Positions 1 through 11,894 of a DNA stretch of 64,000 bases are shown here, in pieces; position 1 is the stretch's first letter, and every line of letters begins with the position of its first letter. Below the pieces are notes generated by a model that was given only the letters and a program-made list of their open reading frames with translations, was not told the origin of the DNA and ran no database searches. The position numbers and the translations under genes are program-made. Source of the DNA: Albugo candida (Eukaryota; Oomycota; Peronosporomycetes; Albuginales; Albuginaceae); the NCBI GenBank assembly GCA_905220665.1, contig CAJNAR010000008.1, forward strand, positions 62,001 through 126,000, in the 5' to 3' direction.

Positions 1-1692
1 GCAAGTATACGAGTACCTGATCCAATAAATCTAAACATGAGCATATCTGCAATCTTGCCAATACGTGGGAAGAGACTAATGTTGACCCGCCTGAAAGCTA
101 TTTCGCGTTGCAAGTCTACGCTTCAGTATCAGGTCTCCTTTCCACGGTGGTGACTGCAGTAACTGCCAAATCGTAGACAAAAACATATTCAGAGCGCACA
201 AATGCGGCTTCAATGGCAACCACGGCAACTCTGTCACTATAATTTCGACATGCTACAATACATAAAACATTGCTCTCGTATAATATATTGTATGAATATG
301 AACGTGAATGCTGCATGCAAAATACGTTTGTTTACATCAGCGACCGGCTACTTGGGCAACTGTTGCGAGCTTTTTGCTGTCATGTTTTTGGGTAACAAGA
401 AGCTTAAAAACCAGTCAAGAAAGTGCATAGTCGCGCTACAAGCCAAATTATCACTCAATTAGTCCCTGCTTGCAGCGAATACTACGACGCTTTGATCCGC
501 GCATTTAGCATATCGATTTCTAGAGTAAATGTATAATTCGGCACTCTGTTGATGACCACGTCGTCTTTGCACATTTATGGAGATTACTCGCATTCCATAT
601 TCGATAAAAAACGGGTAGGAGGACATGTATTCATTTAAGAAGAGGGTTTTGGAAAAGACGTGATTCGATGGGTTACTTGCTCCTTGTCAAACGCTATATG
701 TATAGCGCCTGTGTCTGAAATAAAGCTTACTTAGATCTAGCGTTACAATTGCACGCGAATTGCTCCCTTGAAGTCGGAGACGTTCGCGTTGACAACTGGC
801 TTGCTTTTTTGTACTATATTTCACCCTTCGCGGCCTGAAAATTGTGGATGAGATGAATCTCAAAAATTAAGTGCCTACAGTTGCTGACTTCACTATCCAA
901 TGTAGTTGTGCTAATCGATGGCAAGAGGTTTAACCCATCTGATGTGTCAGCTGGGAGCCATTTAGCGAGCTGAAATAGGTGAATAGTTTCAAGGAATTGA
1001 CCAAGGGTACGACATACAAAATTCTTACTCAAGGTATCGTGCCGATCATGGGTCATGGGCAAACCAGTATAACTAAATTGTTCATCTGTGGATTACATGA
1101 GGATTACTTTACAGTGCTTAACTTAGATGCGAGCCTCAGTACTGACGCAGCCATATTTATTGACTGGTGAAGCAGAGGTACTGAATCGATTGTCTCATGA
1201 AACGTTTTGTAGTTGGCGGATGCCAACCAAATGAAGTGCGTGGACAATTATCTATCTACTTCGATACGAAGCAGTACACACCATTTCCTTTTTCCAATCT
1301 TTGATATGAGATCCTCAAGTAGCGAGAGTATCAGTTGTAATAGTTTTAAGATGTTTAGGATTTAGCTTCGCGCTTTAGGCTCGTTACGTTTAATAATATT
1401 ATTAGATATGTAGCATTCCTTCCTTTTGATTTTTTTCAATTTCTTTCTGCATAAAGAAGCATTTGTATGTGAAATATGGGGCGTAGCCAGCGTGACAGAA
1501 ATAGCAAACTTTTCCTTATCGTCTATATGCAAAGAAGCATGAAAGAACGAAATACAATACTCTTTAGGTAAGAAGCGTATCGGCGAAGTTGGAGTATCCC
1601 CTCCGCTTTATAGATGGAACAAAAGTCAATCAACAAAAAGTTTGGTCATAATTCCCTCAATCATTGTATAAGTGAAGTTTCACCTACGTTTC
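1..1692. other. No confident gene
   Basis: No recognisable protein family or repeat was found on either strand here. The most protein-like reading is a short plus-strand frame at 979-1170 that opens at GTG and ends at a normal stop. It has no recognisable domain. Stops are frequent in all other frames, and the base composition is AT-rich like the other unassigned parts of the window. Confidence 0.5.
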
Positions 1693-2343
1693 TTATATAA
1701 AGCTCACAAAAAATTTTTCCTGTTGCTTATTGAGTTGAACGTTGTACAAGCTCATTGCATGGGGATTGAAAATCACAGTTCCATGACACGTTCCTTGTAT
1801 AATAATCTCTTTCTTGACACCACGACATATCTTTTCGTTCTTCTGTTCTGTCCCTATTACGAGGCATAAGTTGATTTTATCTTCCACCTTATTGAATTTT
1901 TCAAAAATGAACGGTGGAACAACAAGATTCGTTTCGGTTATGTCAAATATAACAAATAAGGCACCTTGACCTTCAGAATTAATGGATACATCCATTGTCT
2001 GGACTACCCACTCCTCGCCACCAATATTTGAACTCGTTATCGTAGCGGGGCTTGACGCATCTGTAGTCAACCATAATTGATCAAGTCGAAAGGAAGCAAA
2101 AAATTGAGGACAATTATTACCATTGCAAACCGGTCTGATGTCAATTACCTTTTTCTTTATGTTTTCTGTACAGTAAAGTAAAATTATCTTCTTTGTGGCG
2201 AGCACAGCAACAAAATTAGTCTGCTGACTCACTTTGGGTGCTTGCAATCGGCAAGTCAAAACCGGTGGAAGCTCGCACTGTTCGCCATATGAAAATAAAG
2301 ATGTTGCTTTATGAAGCATGTAAATGATCAGTGATATTTTCAT
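1693..2343 (-). CDS. Aspartic-protease-like protein lacking the catalytic motifs (tentative)
   Basis: This minus-strand ORF encodes about 216 residues from the ATG at 2343-2341. The open frame reaches further upstream to 2484. The N-terminus (MKISLIIYML...) is hydrophobic and could be a signal peptide. The reading resembles pepsin-type (A1) proteases in two places. A first-lobe strand, FVAVLATKKIILLYCTENI, sits where the family has its first DTG motif. A second-lobe segment, VIFDITETNLVVPPFIFEKF, sits where the second DTG(T) motif is followed by a hydrophobic PP segment. In both places the Asp-Thr-Gly triad is missing or altered, and the protein is much shorter than the usual 350-400 residues. 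If the relationship is real, this is a non-catalytic relative or a decaying copy. It could also be an unrelated secreted protein. No neighbouring gene suggests a pathway. Confidence 0.4.
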   Translation of the reverse strand: MKISLIIYMLHKATSLFSYGEQCELPPVLTCRLQAPKVSQQTNFVAVLATKKIILLYCTENIKKKVIDIRPVCNGNNCPQFFASFRLDQLWLTTDASSPATITSSNIGGEEWVVQTMDVSINSEGQGALFVIFDITETNLVVPPFIFEKFNKVEDKINLCLVIGTEQKNEKICRGVKKEIIIQGTCHGTVIFNPHAMSLYNVQLNKQQEKFFVSFI

Positions 2344-2564
2344 AGTGGCGGATTCGAGTTTTGGAGCGGAGGTAATTTGGGAAACCAGAAGGAGACTTTT
2401 AGGATAGGAAACCGCTGTAGAAGGTATAAGGAGTTGTCCGGTCTTGTCTAAGAACATTCGAGAACAATTCTTAAAAGTTCTCAACGTTGCCGGATCAGAT
2501 TTATCATGTTTTCGTGGTCATGCGATATTCAAACCGTCACCAATCATCGTCTAGAATAGGGAAA

Positions 2565-2945
2565 ACGTTGCACTGATTCATGAAGCACACACCTAGACGC
2601 ACCCACCTAGACGCACACACCTATAAAAATAGTTCTGTGGTCTGCTAATTCCGTGTGATGCAATACGAGTTCTCTCACAATGCATGACGTATTCTATAAG
2701 CAGACAATTTTCCCATTACTAAATAATAAATTGGACAAACGCTTTCACTATTCTCGAATCAGATATTATATTTGCGAGGTGGTAAGACATTCATCCTATC
2801 GTAAAGAATAAAGAAACGTTGCCTTGTTTCACGTCGCATAAAAGTATCTCCTTTGAAGCGTATATAATGTTTTGCTAATTCCGTTGTCTCACAATCGGTA
2901 GGTATTCTACAAGTAGGTAATCATTTTCATCACTGGGAGCTAGTT
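2565..2945. repeat. Imperfect ~240-bp direct duplication
   Basis: Two stretches share the same order of short blocks: a GGAAAACGTTGC / GAAACGTTGCC block, then TGCTAATTCCG, then TCTCACAAT, then GTATTCTA. They lie at about 2565-2720 and 2812-2940. The first copy also holds a local tandem array of a CACACCTAGACGC unit at 2588-2624. A similar ACGTTGCCTTGTTTC block recurs near 17270. The origin is not known. Confidence 0.35.
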
Positions 2946-5779
2946 GTACAACCTTAAACCATGATGTGAGGAACACCGTGATGGAAATCAAATGTATCAG
3001 ATGAAAGATTATACACATGGAAAGGTTTGAACAATCCTAGCATCATCTAAAAACTTTGCATCTATCTTCTATAGCGGTTATGAATAGAATGTGCATGATG
3101 TACTCGCGTACAGGTACCAAGATAAATATTACGCTGATTTGTTGACTGCTTAACCAACAGTATCACCAGAATGTTGGACAATATAACGAGAGCAATCTCA
3201 AGCAACAACTGCTTGTAAGTTTTGTACACTCGATGCCAACGACATTACCTCGCCCCTCTACGTTTGCTTTTTCTAGATGCCAGCCGATCTCGTTTCCATG
3301 AAACTATCGATGTGAAATACCTGCTTTGCGGCACCAAAGCATAGAAAAACCAAAGACTATGGGTCCTGTCTTATTGTTTTCATTCTGGTGTCCCGATCAC
3401 GTTCTAATTAACGAGTACACATGGCGTCGAGTTCCTAGGTATGCATCGTATACATTTGGTCGACCTAAAGTATGTTTATGCGATACTCCGTCAAGCTCTC
3501 ACCAAGCAGATATGGATTAAGCGGTTAGTCTCATAAAAATCCCATTTATCAACAGTTAACAGAGTCCTGCATACTTATTCTATCTATAACTGTCTTAAAA
3601 TAGGCATACACATAACTGCTTTGAAGTCTCGTGAACTCGGATCGAATACCTCTGATGCTGTCACGCCTTAATCCAGGGAGGCACATTTGACTATAAAGCT
3701 GGTACATCGTTCCGAATATCGGTGGTATAGAAGTGAACATTAGACTTCTCTTCCAAAGATGCCGCATCCTATTTGCTCACAAATGGTCTTGAAAGTAAGG
3801 CATTTTCTTCTGGTGGCTTTACGTCATCGCTTTTTACACTTCAATTACCGCAACACAATAATGCTACGATTAGGATGATGGTAATCGCGAATCAAGCGAC
3901 ATAGGGTAAGATGAAAATATTTTCTAATGAGCAAGATCAACCCTTCCGCACTCGAGAATAATATCCCTAGAAAGAGGAAATCCAAATGCATCTTAAAGAA
4001 TTCTCATTGTTCATCTGCGAACGATATGTGCCATCAGGAAGAACCTTTTTTATTAGTGCGCAGAGATAAACGGGATTGGCTTGGGTATCAAGTGATTAGT
4101 AGAACTGTTGGAGGCGTTCTAGTCTCAAGAGAGATATTATTGCATTTCTTGTGATTGCAGTGCTTGTGGATTTTTAAGACATTGCCGAAATTGTGATGGA
4201 TCGTTGTCTACGACGACAAGAGTGTTTGTACTTTGGTGAGACAAGCGACGCTTAAGTGTGATATCTAATATAGCACAATGCTAGATCTTTTGAGTGATCT
4301 ACTGGAAAAAGTATACCATTGTAAGATTATCATTATAGGCCATCAAACAGGCTCCACTAAACCATTCATAGAAGTGCTCTTGATTGAGGAGAACGATGCC
4401 GATGCCAATTACCATCTCTTAATCCACTGACCGATGAAACAATCTGTCAAGTTATCTTCGACCAAACTATGATCAAGTGATCTCGGGTGGTTGTGATCCA
4501 CTGAAAGATAACAACTGCTTCTTATCTCGCAGTAGAATTTTGGCGAAAAAACTGGGATGAACTGACTGGCAAGCAGTGCTTCTTTGGAAGAGAAGGGTAC
4601 ATTTAGAACTCAGGTTCCACCTAATTGCAATCGGTGACGATAACGAAGGAGCGTTCCTCTGTTCATACCTTCGGAGATAAACATATCTCGAAACAAATTG
4701 TCATGTCTTCGCCAGATTAGAGCTATGACAGCGGACATAGATATATCCGATCAAGAGTCATCAATGTTCACCTCTCCTCCAAATTCCACACCACCTGTAT
4801 CTCACTTTTTTAGAACCGTCTCCAACAGCATTAGTTCATCTCGATGTGGCCATAAAGCTCGTTTCGTCCCCGAGAAACATCAACATGTAGAGTCATGTCG
4901 ACCAATGATTTCGAAAGCATCACATCATCCCTACCCTGGTAGGGAATAAGGAGGTATTTTTGCGTGCGCGTATGAATGGAGAAATAATAGATTGAAGCAG
5001 TTGTTAATACTGTGCAGTGTTCCACACTTTTCTACGTTAACTGCTCTAAGTAAAAGCTTTTAATACAGTTGCGTAGATCTCACTGCACATTCCTGATGTC
5101 TGCACTGGTCGCGAGGTTTCCAATATACAAATGGATGGCGAATGACCCGTTTATTTGGATTCTTCACAAAATCAGAGCCCTCGCAGATTATGTACGGCGA
5201 AGCACAAATAAATGAAGTCGAGTCTCAGCGTGAGAGAAAGAACAGGGTACAGCGATCGACTTGATGAGCAGATACAGAAAATATAACCGACATCCCACCC
5301 TCACCAGACAACATTACATCATGTTGGATATCATCGTAGTCGACTGTAGGTGCCATTTCTTGAGATCAATAAAGATAAAAAATATGAATCTGGTAAAATG
5401 AAGAGATTTTGGTTCATTAAATTTGAAAAAAAAGATATTGAAGGCCATTTCTTTGAAAAAAACATGACTCAAAGTTGAAGAGTAAGATACATTTGACGGG
5501 GCGAAATGATGCAATCCAAGACCAAGTTATAAAGATACAATCAGATGCATCCCTTTCTGTTTCCGAAAAGAGCAAAACCCATCTGAGTACATCTTTTATC
5601 ACGAGGATGTTAAGCCTTCTGATGAAGCTCAGTACCTGTTTTCAACCAGGCTTTTTGGACTTGAATACTCAATACCTCGGTCTTGAGCCTCAGCTTCATA
5701 TAAAACGCGTTAGATACGATACTATCAGGGACAGCATCAATGTTAGAAGAGATCTTTTCACGATAGTTCGTCATGGGTT
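2946..5779. other. Unassigned stretch with scattered short ORFs
   Basis: No family was recognised. The cleanest short frame is a plus-strand ORF at 3927-4154, with an ATG start, 75 codons, a basic N-terminal half and several Cys residues. It has no recognisable domain. Frames at 4698-4949 and 5475-5828 have no further support; the second simply runs into the copia LTR. This may be old repeat DNA beyond recognition. Confidence 0.45.
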
Positions 5780-6025
5780 TGTGCGCCAACTGCAAGAACC
5801 ATCACAGGTAAAGTCCGACCTCACCTGAAAGGTTGGTTTAGTGGCAACGTGACAGATGGGAGGATGTGAGACGGTCACCACGTGATACCAGATGGACGAC
5901 ATACTCAAGTTTGTAATGCCGCTGCGCATGCATGTTGTAGTGTTAACAAAGAAGATTAAAGCTAAATATATTTTACTTGAACTTCTACCTCTATTGCGAC
6001 AAGTGCAATTCAAATACTGGCAACA
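5780..6025 (+). repeat. 5' LTR of copia copy 1
   Basis: This segment aligns along its whole length with 8554-8812. It starts TGTGCGCCAACTGCAAG and ends ...GGCAACA, so it has the usual TG...CA ends. Differences from the 3' LTR are scattered substitutions plus short indels, indicating an old insertion. Shared sequence may begin a few bases earlier (GGGTT), so the exact start is uncertain. Confidence 0.8.
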
Positions 6026-6363
6026 GGTTATGATGCCAAACGATCGTGGTGGTCGATGGTCGTATCCTGATCTTCGACTAACAATCAGAAGAAAAGTCGG
6101 CAGTTCCCGTGGCGATACTAGACAAGGTGGTCGCCATGCTTGGTGGTTTGTCAGAGCGAATCTGTCGGATGAAATCCTCGCATAACGGACAAGTCAACCG
6201 ACATCGCAAGGAATCTGCGAAGTCAACCACTTTTGGTTCGGTTTTTGGATCTGCGGCAGGTATGAACCTTCGGAATCTGGAGCATTTCTCTCCTTCCAGG
6301 CGTTGAACGAATGTCTCGCCGACCACCTGCTTTGATGCCCAACGACCAACTTATGCTGGGGAT

Positions 6364-7395
6364 ATGCTCGACCCACAGGCTCAGGTCGATGACAACTATG
6401 AAATGGGTCAAAGACCTGATGCTAGCTTTCATGGGAAGGGTACACCTGAAGGAGTATACCCAGGTATGCGTATACCCTGTCCGGTTTATTACCAGCCTGG
6501 GAAGTTATTCGAAGGCGTACCAGATGGTCTTCAACGAAAATTGGCAGTACAACCTTTCTACGGAAAAGAACTCTACCATAGACTTGGTAGTCGATTCATT
6601 GAATGGCGAAAAGAATCAGTGCGACAATTTGGTTTCTCCAAGCGTGCCCGTGGTTTTGTGTGACCTGAAGATATCAAGGTTGATGGTCTTGGTCAACACC
6701 TTGCAGGCATTAAAAAGAAATATTATCGTCAGAAGGCGGTGACTTGGTAGTTTGAGAGTCAAACCTTAGAGAATTCTATGCAAAGGTTACTCCGGACTTT
6801 CACTACCAAGATAGCACCGGCCCAGAGCATGAAGTTTTTTATTGAGCCGAAGTCATCACAGCGTAGCTGGACGGAACATTTCTTGTATCTGACAGCTGTG
6901 AGTGACGCGTGCGGAGGCGCGAAAAGCCTATTCTTGGACAACATTGTCCACTATGCTGATACAAGGATGCGCACGAAGATGTTTTCCCGTCTGGACCTGA
7001 AAAGGGTTGACTACCTACGACAGGCTGAAGAGCTCGCCCAATTTGCACAATCGACGGAGCTCACCAAATTCGAGTCAAACATTTCGGTAGAGACGTAGTA
7101 AACGTCGTCGAGTCGACGAATGAAATAGGGAACCTTGAAAAGGTCAAGAAACAAACTTCCTGCAGATCGAGTCGCAAAACAGTGCTATCAATGTGGCAAC
7201 ACTGTTCACCTCAAGGCAGTTTTCACCAAGAAAGGCAAGAAACGACAAGATGAAGGCTTCATTTTAACGGTTAGCGATGGACGGTTGAGCTTGACCAGCA
7301 ACTGGGTTTTGAACAGCGGCTCAGGACGACAATTGTTCAATTACCTTAGCCTGCTCGACGATGCAGTCGACTGCGAAACGAATGTATCACCGTAG
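6364..7395 (+). pseudogene. copia gag and zinc knuckle/protease remnant
   Basis: Three plus-strand frames joined by frameshifts give a copia gag. The first part (from 6364) holds the conserved FYGKELY...GSRFIEW and EDIKVDGLGQHLAG blocks. The middle part (6778-7098) has SWTEHFLYLTAVSDACGGA and YLRQAEELAQFAQ. The third part (7135-7395) has a zinc-knuckle start (CYQCGN.VHLK, where the final Cys is not conserved) and then the protease-like WVLNSGSGRQLFN, where the usual D-S-G reads N-S-G. The changed Asp and the frame breaks indicate an inactive copy. The same blocks appear in the minus-strand copy at 44439-44681. Confidence 0.8.
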
Positions 7396-7839
7396 CTTCT
7401 GATGGTGTACCCTTAAGGATCACCAAAGAAGGAAGTGTGAAGATCCGGGTCAAGGCACTTGGTATTGTAAGGACCATCCGACTTCTCGAAGTTCTATACG
7501 CATCATGTTCAATACGCATCGAATTTGGGGTGTAACAACATTTCATTCGGTAAATTAAAAAAGAAGGGATGCGTTCATTGAATACCGTGAAGGAAGGCGT
7601 GTTATAGTCTCTCACCCTGGTGGTGCACACATCATGGACGTTGATCGTAGACCTAGATTTAAGAGGGGGAATTGGTGTAAGATTTGCATGGTACTGAAGG
7701 TAAGTAGGAGCTTGATGACAACCATGTCAAGCGCTTAACGAAAGGCCGGTCGTCCGGATGGTTACGTGACGGACACCTGATACGGGCAAGACGCGATGAA
7801 GTCGATAAGTCCAGTGAAAGAGTTAACATTATTGGAGTT

Positions 7840-8553
7840 CAAGACGTTGTCAGCACTAGCAGAGAACCAGATCCAAGAAACTACGGCGAGGCTATGAAGA
7901 GAACTAGCAAAGATAGGTGGCTGGTGGCCATAAATGATAAGCTGAGGGCCTTGAAATCAAATAGTTTGTGGAGAGTGGCAGTTCCACCTAAATACATACT
8001 CGTTCTACACAACAAGTGGGTTTGCTGATGGCAATGTGGAGAGAGATAAGGCAGGAATCGCAGCGTGTGGCAATGAACAACTCTTTGGAGTTGCTTACAC
8101 CTTGACTTTCATTGCGGTAATGGAACTTGGTACCGTAAGGGGGATCTTGGTACTCTCTCGTCGATGGGACGTGCCGGCACGTCGTGGTGACGTACTAAAA
8201 ATGCATATGCCAGGGATGCAAAGGAAATAGACGCTGCGTACACATGAATGTGCGAAGCGCAATGCAAGTCGGTCAAGATATCTTAAAGCAATATGGAGTT
8301 AAGCATACGGAAGAGCTTGCTCTATTGTTAATAAAGTCGCTATATCCGCCGATGTCCATGTGGAAATATGTGAATAGTACCTCAAGCGCGAATCATATCG
8401 ATATTTGCCTCAAGTTTATGTTTCACCGGACTCACGCCAAGCTCGTGCAGCGAAGTTTTGTCAAGTCTGATGCTATGATGGCGGATCTATTGATGAAGGC
8501 ACTACCAGCACCAAAGATCTCGGGCCTGCGTGGTATGTTCGAGTTGAAGGGTT
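7840..8553 (+). pseudogene. copia reverse transcriptase / RNase H remnant
   Basis: Frames from about 7860 read REPDPRNYGEAMK, then KDRWLVAINDKLRALKSNSLW and VLHNKWVC, which is the entry of a copia reverse transcriptase. The next frame (8036-8230) continues with ERDKAGIAACGNEQLFGVAY and the VMELGTV...RRWDVPARRGDV region. The sequence then jumps to a C-terminal RNase H tail in 8244-8585 (ANHIDICLKFMF... and ADLLMKALPAPKISGLRGMF). The central YVDD-containing RT core is missing. This segment abuts the 3' LTR. Confidence 0.8.
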
Positions 8554-8812
8554 TGCGCGCCAACTGCAAGAACCATCACAGGTAAATTCTTACCTCACCT
8601 AAAAGGCTGCTTTGGTGGCAACGCGACAGATGGGAGGAAGAGAGACGGTCACTACGTGGTACCAGACGGAAGTCATGTGAAACGTGACGTAGTCAAGTTT
8701 GAAATGCCGTTGCACATACATGTTGTAGTGTTAACATACAAGGTTAATGCTAAATATATTTACTTGTACTTCTACCTCTATTGCAACAAGTGCAAGTCAA
8801 ATAATTCCAACA
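8554..8812 (+). repeat. 3' LTR of copia copy 1
   Basis: This is the partner of the LTR at 5780-6025. It starts TGCGCGCCAACTGCAAG and ends ...TTCCAACA. The body shares blocks such as GACAGATGGGAGGA and ATGTTGTAGTGTTAACA with the 5' copy. A short purine-rich stretch (GAGTTGAAGGG) lies just upstream and could be the remnant of the polypurine tract. Confidence 0.8.
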
Positions 8813-9670
8813 ATCAAAAAGTTCGAAGACACGTACTTGACGTATTAAAGCTCCCCGTGTGTGGATTAATAAAATATCGAACTAGTAGATGCTCCTCTCG
8901 GTTTCCGGAGAAAGTACGGTGAGATGTTGATGAAGCAAGTTCTCAACCAATCAAGCCAAAATTGAATAGGTCTACATCAGATTATGCAGGTTATTTCATG
9001 TATTAAAATCTCAGAAATAAATAGAGAGAGACCCCTCTCGCGTGATCTATTCCCATGACTTAGTCAGAGTACATGAAATCTTCTCAATATCATAACAAGA
9101 TCAAAAAAAGATCGGAACATAGCTACCCTTCCCGAAAATATACTGCGCGTATTTTGATAATTTCCACCTCAGGCAGGCCAGACAGACTTTGCTAGCCCTT
9201 AGAGATCTATAGGGGATTGAGCAAATATGGAAATGGTTGCTCTGTGTAATTTTCGCCAATTGAAAGTTAATCGTGCGAAGCGATGAGTAAGACTGGGAGG
9301 TTAGTCACGCTGTAGCTTTGCCTTAGAAGCCTATGATCGAAAACCGCTGCAATCGCTCATTAGTATGGCTCAGTTGTAGGTGTTGACATTTCTAGAATTA
9401 CAAAAAACTATTTCTTTCGATGCCTAGGCTTTCGTCAAAAGCAAATGTACATACACAAAAGCCTTTCATTAAAGGAACCGTTAAAATCGCCTTAGTGCGT
9501 TTCCTACGATTACCTCGGTTTGATATGATCCTACGTGATTGGCTAGTTTTAGAGCCTGATAATACACCCATTCAGACTGCAAAAGAGATCATCATTCTAT
9601 TCATCTTCAAATTGGCTTGTTTCTATATCTTCGTATACCATTTTTCTCATAATTAGCTTTTTCAGCACAA
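8813..9670. other. No gene recognised
   Basis: This spacer lies between the copia 3' LTR and the MULE. One plus-strand ORF (9420-9656, 78 codons, with a hydrophobic C-terminal end) is open but resembles nothing known to me. No repeat ends were identified. Confidence 0.5.
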
Positions 9671-11815
9671 CAATGACCGCTCTCGCGCCTCCTCAAGAAA
9701 CGGCTTACGGCAACCTGAAAGTGGCAATTGATGGTAATGCGCAAAAACAAGGCTACGCATTGCGTGTACTGCGTACACATAAGATTGTAATCGGAAGAAT
9801 GGAGACGTGAAGGGTCAAGACCCAAAATGCTCGCAGACTGGGGCTGCGGTCTGAGGTGATAGTCGCTCCTGTATACGCGTTTTCTCCGGCCGTAAAGTAG
9901 GCTGTCCAATTCGAGTTCTAATTCGCAAAATTGGAAGCGAACCAGCTGGGTCTCAGGTCACTGTTGTCTGTACAATTCATAAACGTGAGGCCTCTGAACA
10001 CGCTTCGGCTAATCCGAAGGGGAAGAAGCTAAATCCGGGATACAAAGCGGTGCTCGAAGCCTTAGGGCGACCAGTCGTAGAGTCTAGTCGCATACCGACC
10101 TTTCTAAGACAGCAAACACCGACCTGATGCGACAGCCCAAGATGTCTACAACCTACGTTGCTTGCATAGAGCCGAGCTTCTGTCTGGCTGTTCGTCACTT
10201 CAAGCATTGCTGGATAACCTTGAAAGCCCGTTTGTAGTGTATTGTATTCAACAAACGCCAGGAAGCTTACAGTTCCTCCATCTGTTAATTGTGTACGCGT
10301 CAGCACGCACTTTTTATAGCACGTTCAGCCAAGGGAGTGTCTGGTTACTTGATGCAACTTATAAAACAAATTGCTATGGTCTACTAATATTTCATGGGGT
10401 GTAACAACCTCGACAAATGCCACATACACCTTGTGCTATCGTTATATGGAAAAGGAAACAACGGCTGACTATGGCTGGGCAATGGACAAGATAAAAGAGC
10501 TTTTCAACGACCGGGGGATCGACCACCAACTCAACTTTGTGACAAATCGGGAACTCGCACTCATGAAGGCACTGTCGAAAACATACCGCATTTATTATGT
10601 CTTTGGCATATCAGCAAAAAACATCTTTGCCAAACCACGGACAGCATTTCCATTGCAAGAGTATTTCGACCGTTTTCTCGAAGACTGGAGCAGGTTAGTG
10701 AATGCTACTACTGAAGCACCATACGAAGAATTCCTCGAGGAATTGCGTGATTATTTGCCTCGTCAAGCCATGCATTATTCATCAAAAAATGGCTTATCTA
10801 CAAGGTAACAGCTTACCACATGTATATCCATACCTGAACCAACAAACAACTTATTATCCTTCACGATATGCTAGAAAGAGCTTGTCAATGCTTGGATACA
10901 CGGTGTCCCGCATTATGGGCTCACGTCAACATAGCGCGTGGAGAGTGCTCATGAGGCTTTAAATAAATGGATTGGTGTGTCCATAGGCAGGTAAATATAT
11001 CTTTCTGCGCAAGGCTTTGATATCACAAGCTCTTGCTGCCATGTGTTTTACTGACTTGCTCTCTCTTCTCAGTTGATCATTTAACAGTGGATACTGCCAT
11101 CAACATGGCATGTGATGGGCAGCTTGCCAGAATAAGCCAGGAACATGGAGCGTTCTATTGGCGACATGCAGCTCGGCCCATGTTTGCAGTTGTCTTAGTT
11201 AAGGTCTCGGTAGCAGCTCTACGGATGCGCACGGGAAGTATATGACAAGGGATGCGGGCAGCGCCTGCCAAGGCCTCCGGAAGACAGCTATGGTATACCC
11301 GAGTGTGCATTTGTGAGACAATGAACCGTTAGGTATAAAACGTTGGCTGGATGCCACAATGATATTGAGCCAAGCTTACAAGTCACTTATTTAATCAATA
11401 GGGATGGCCGCTTTCCATAAGCATTGGTGGTTGGATCAACCACCGCGTATGCGTTGTGGCAGTAAATCAAATTTGGAAACTATGTCCAGTGCATTTCAAG
11501 CGGTAGCAGAATCGTATCAAATTGAGTCTTCTTCACAAAAGACACGCCGTGTTGGGCATCATACTCGGCGCTTCAGCTGCTGCAAGTGCTGTCCTTGAAC
11601 CAGTGTCTGTGCAAGTGCGTGAGAGGCCATCTGGATCGATTCAAAAGATTCAACCATTTGCATCATCGACGCAAATAAGCTCGTCGGAATTTGAGCTCAT
11701 TGCAGCAGCCTTGGATGCGTCCATGCAAAGAAGATGTGGCCGTTTCAGGAGGGTAAGACACAAAGTACGAAGATGTGAAACTGCAACAACAAGTCCCACA
11801 GGATCAATTTTATAG
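9671..11815 (+). pseudogene. MULE (Mutator-like) transposase fossil, FAR1-like
   Basis: Consecutive plus-strand frames reconstruct the order of a Mutator-like transposase. The start is MTALAPPQETAY with a FAR1-type N-terminus (NAQKQGYALR). Then come the RAELLSG...SLQALLDNLESPFV block and the DDE core. The first catalytic Asp is present in WLLDATYKTN (codon 10351-10353). The second is replaced: FVTNRELALM has Asn at 10545-10547 where the family has Asp. The tail (HKHWWLDQPPRMR, GASAAASAVLEPVSVQV) ends in a zinc knuckle whose second Cys is Phe (CGRFRRVRHKVRRC). Frameshifts and stops separate the blocks, and an intron-like interval lies at 10991-11072. The lost Asp and broken knuckle make activity very unlikely. 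Confidence 0.85.
10991..11072 (+). other. Putative 82-nt spliceosomal intron in the MULE gene
   Basis: The interval begins GTAAATAT and ends with a pyrimidine-rich tract and TTCTCAG. It interrupts the conserved MULE block: WIGVS.G lies before it and DHLTVDTAINMACDGQLARI after it. The reading frame across the join is not clean, which fits the other frame breaks in this copy. Confidence 0.5.
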
Positions 11816-11894
11816 AAAAGAAGGTTCTTGTGTCATGAATGACCCGTAAAGAGTGAATTTTAGGACTCAGTTTACAGAATAGTATACTTTCGTG

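Larger units (their letters stand above)
5780..8812 (+). mobile_element. Ty1/copia LTR retrotransposon, internally deleted (copy 1)
   Basis: Two direct LTRs (5780-6025 and 8554-8812) flank about 2.5 kb of internal sequence. The inside carries remnants of a copia polyprotein in the right order: gag, zinc knuckle and protease region, the start of the reverse transcriptase, and the end of RNase H. Most of the integrase and the RT core are missing, and several stops and frameshifts break what remains. The bases just after the first LTR (GGTTATGATGCC) resemble the initiator-Met half-tRNA primer site used by copia-type elements. No target-site duplication is evident. A related inverted copy lies at about 41.8-45.0 kb. 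Confidence 0.85.

Noticed and set aside
5475..5828. 117-codon plus-strand ORF
   Set aside because: It opens at TTG, runs into the copia LTR and shares no motif with any known protein; it is probably chance.
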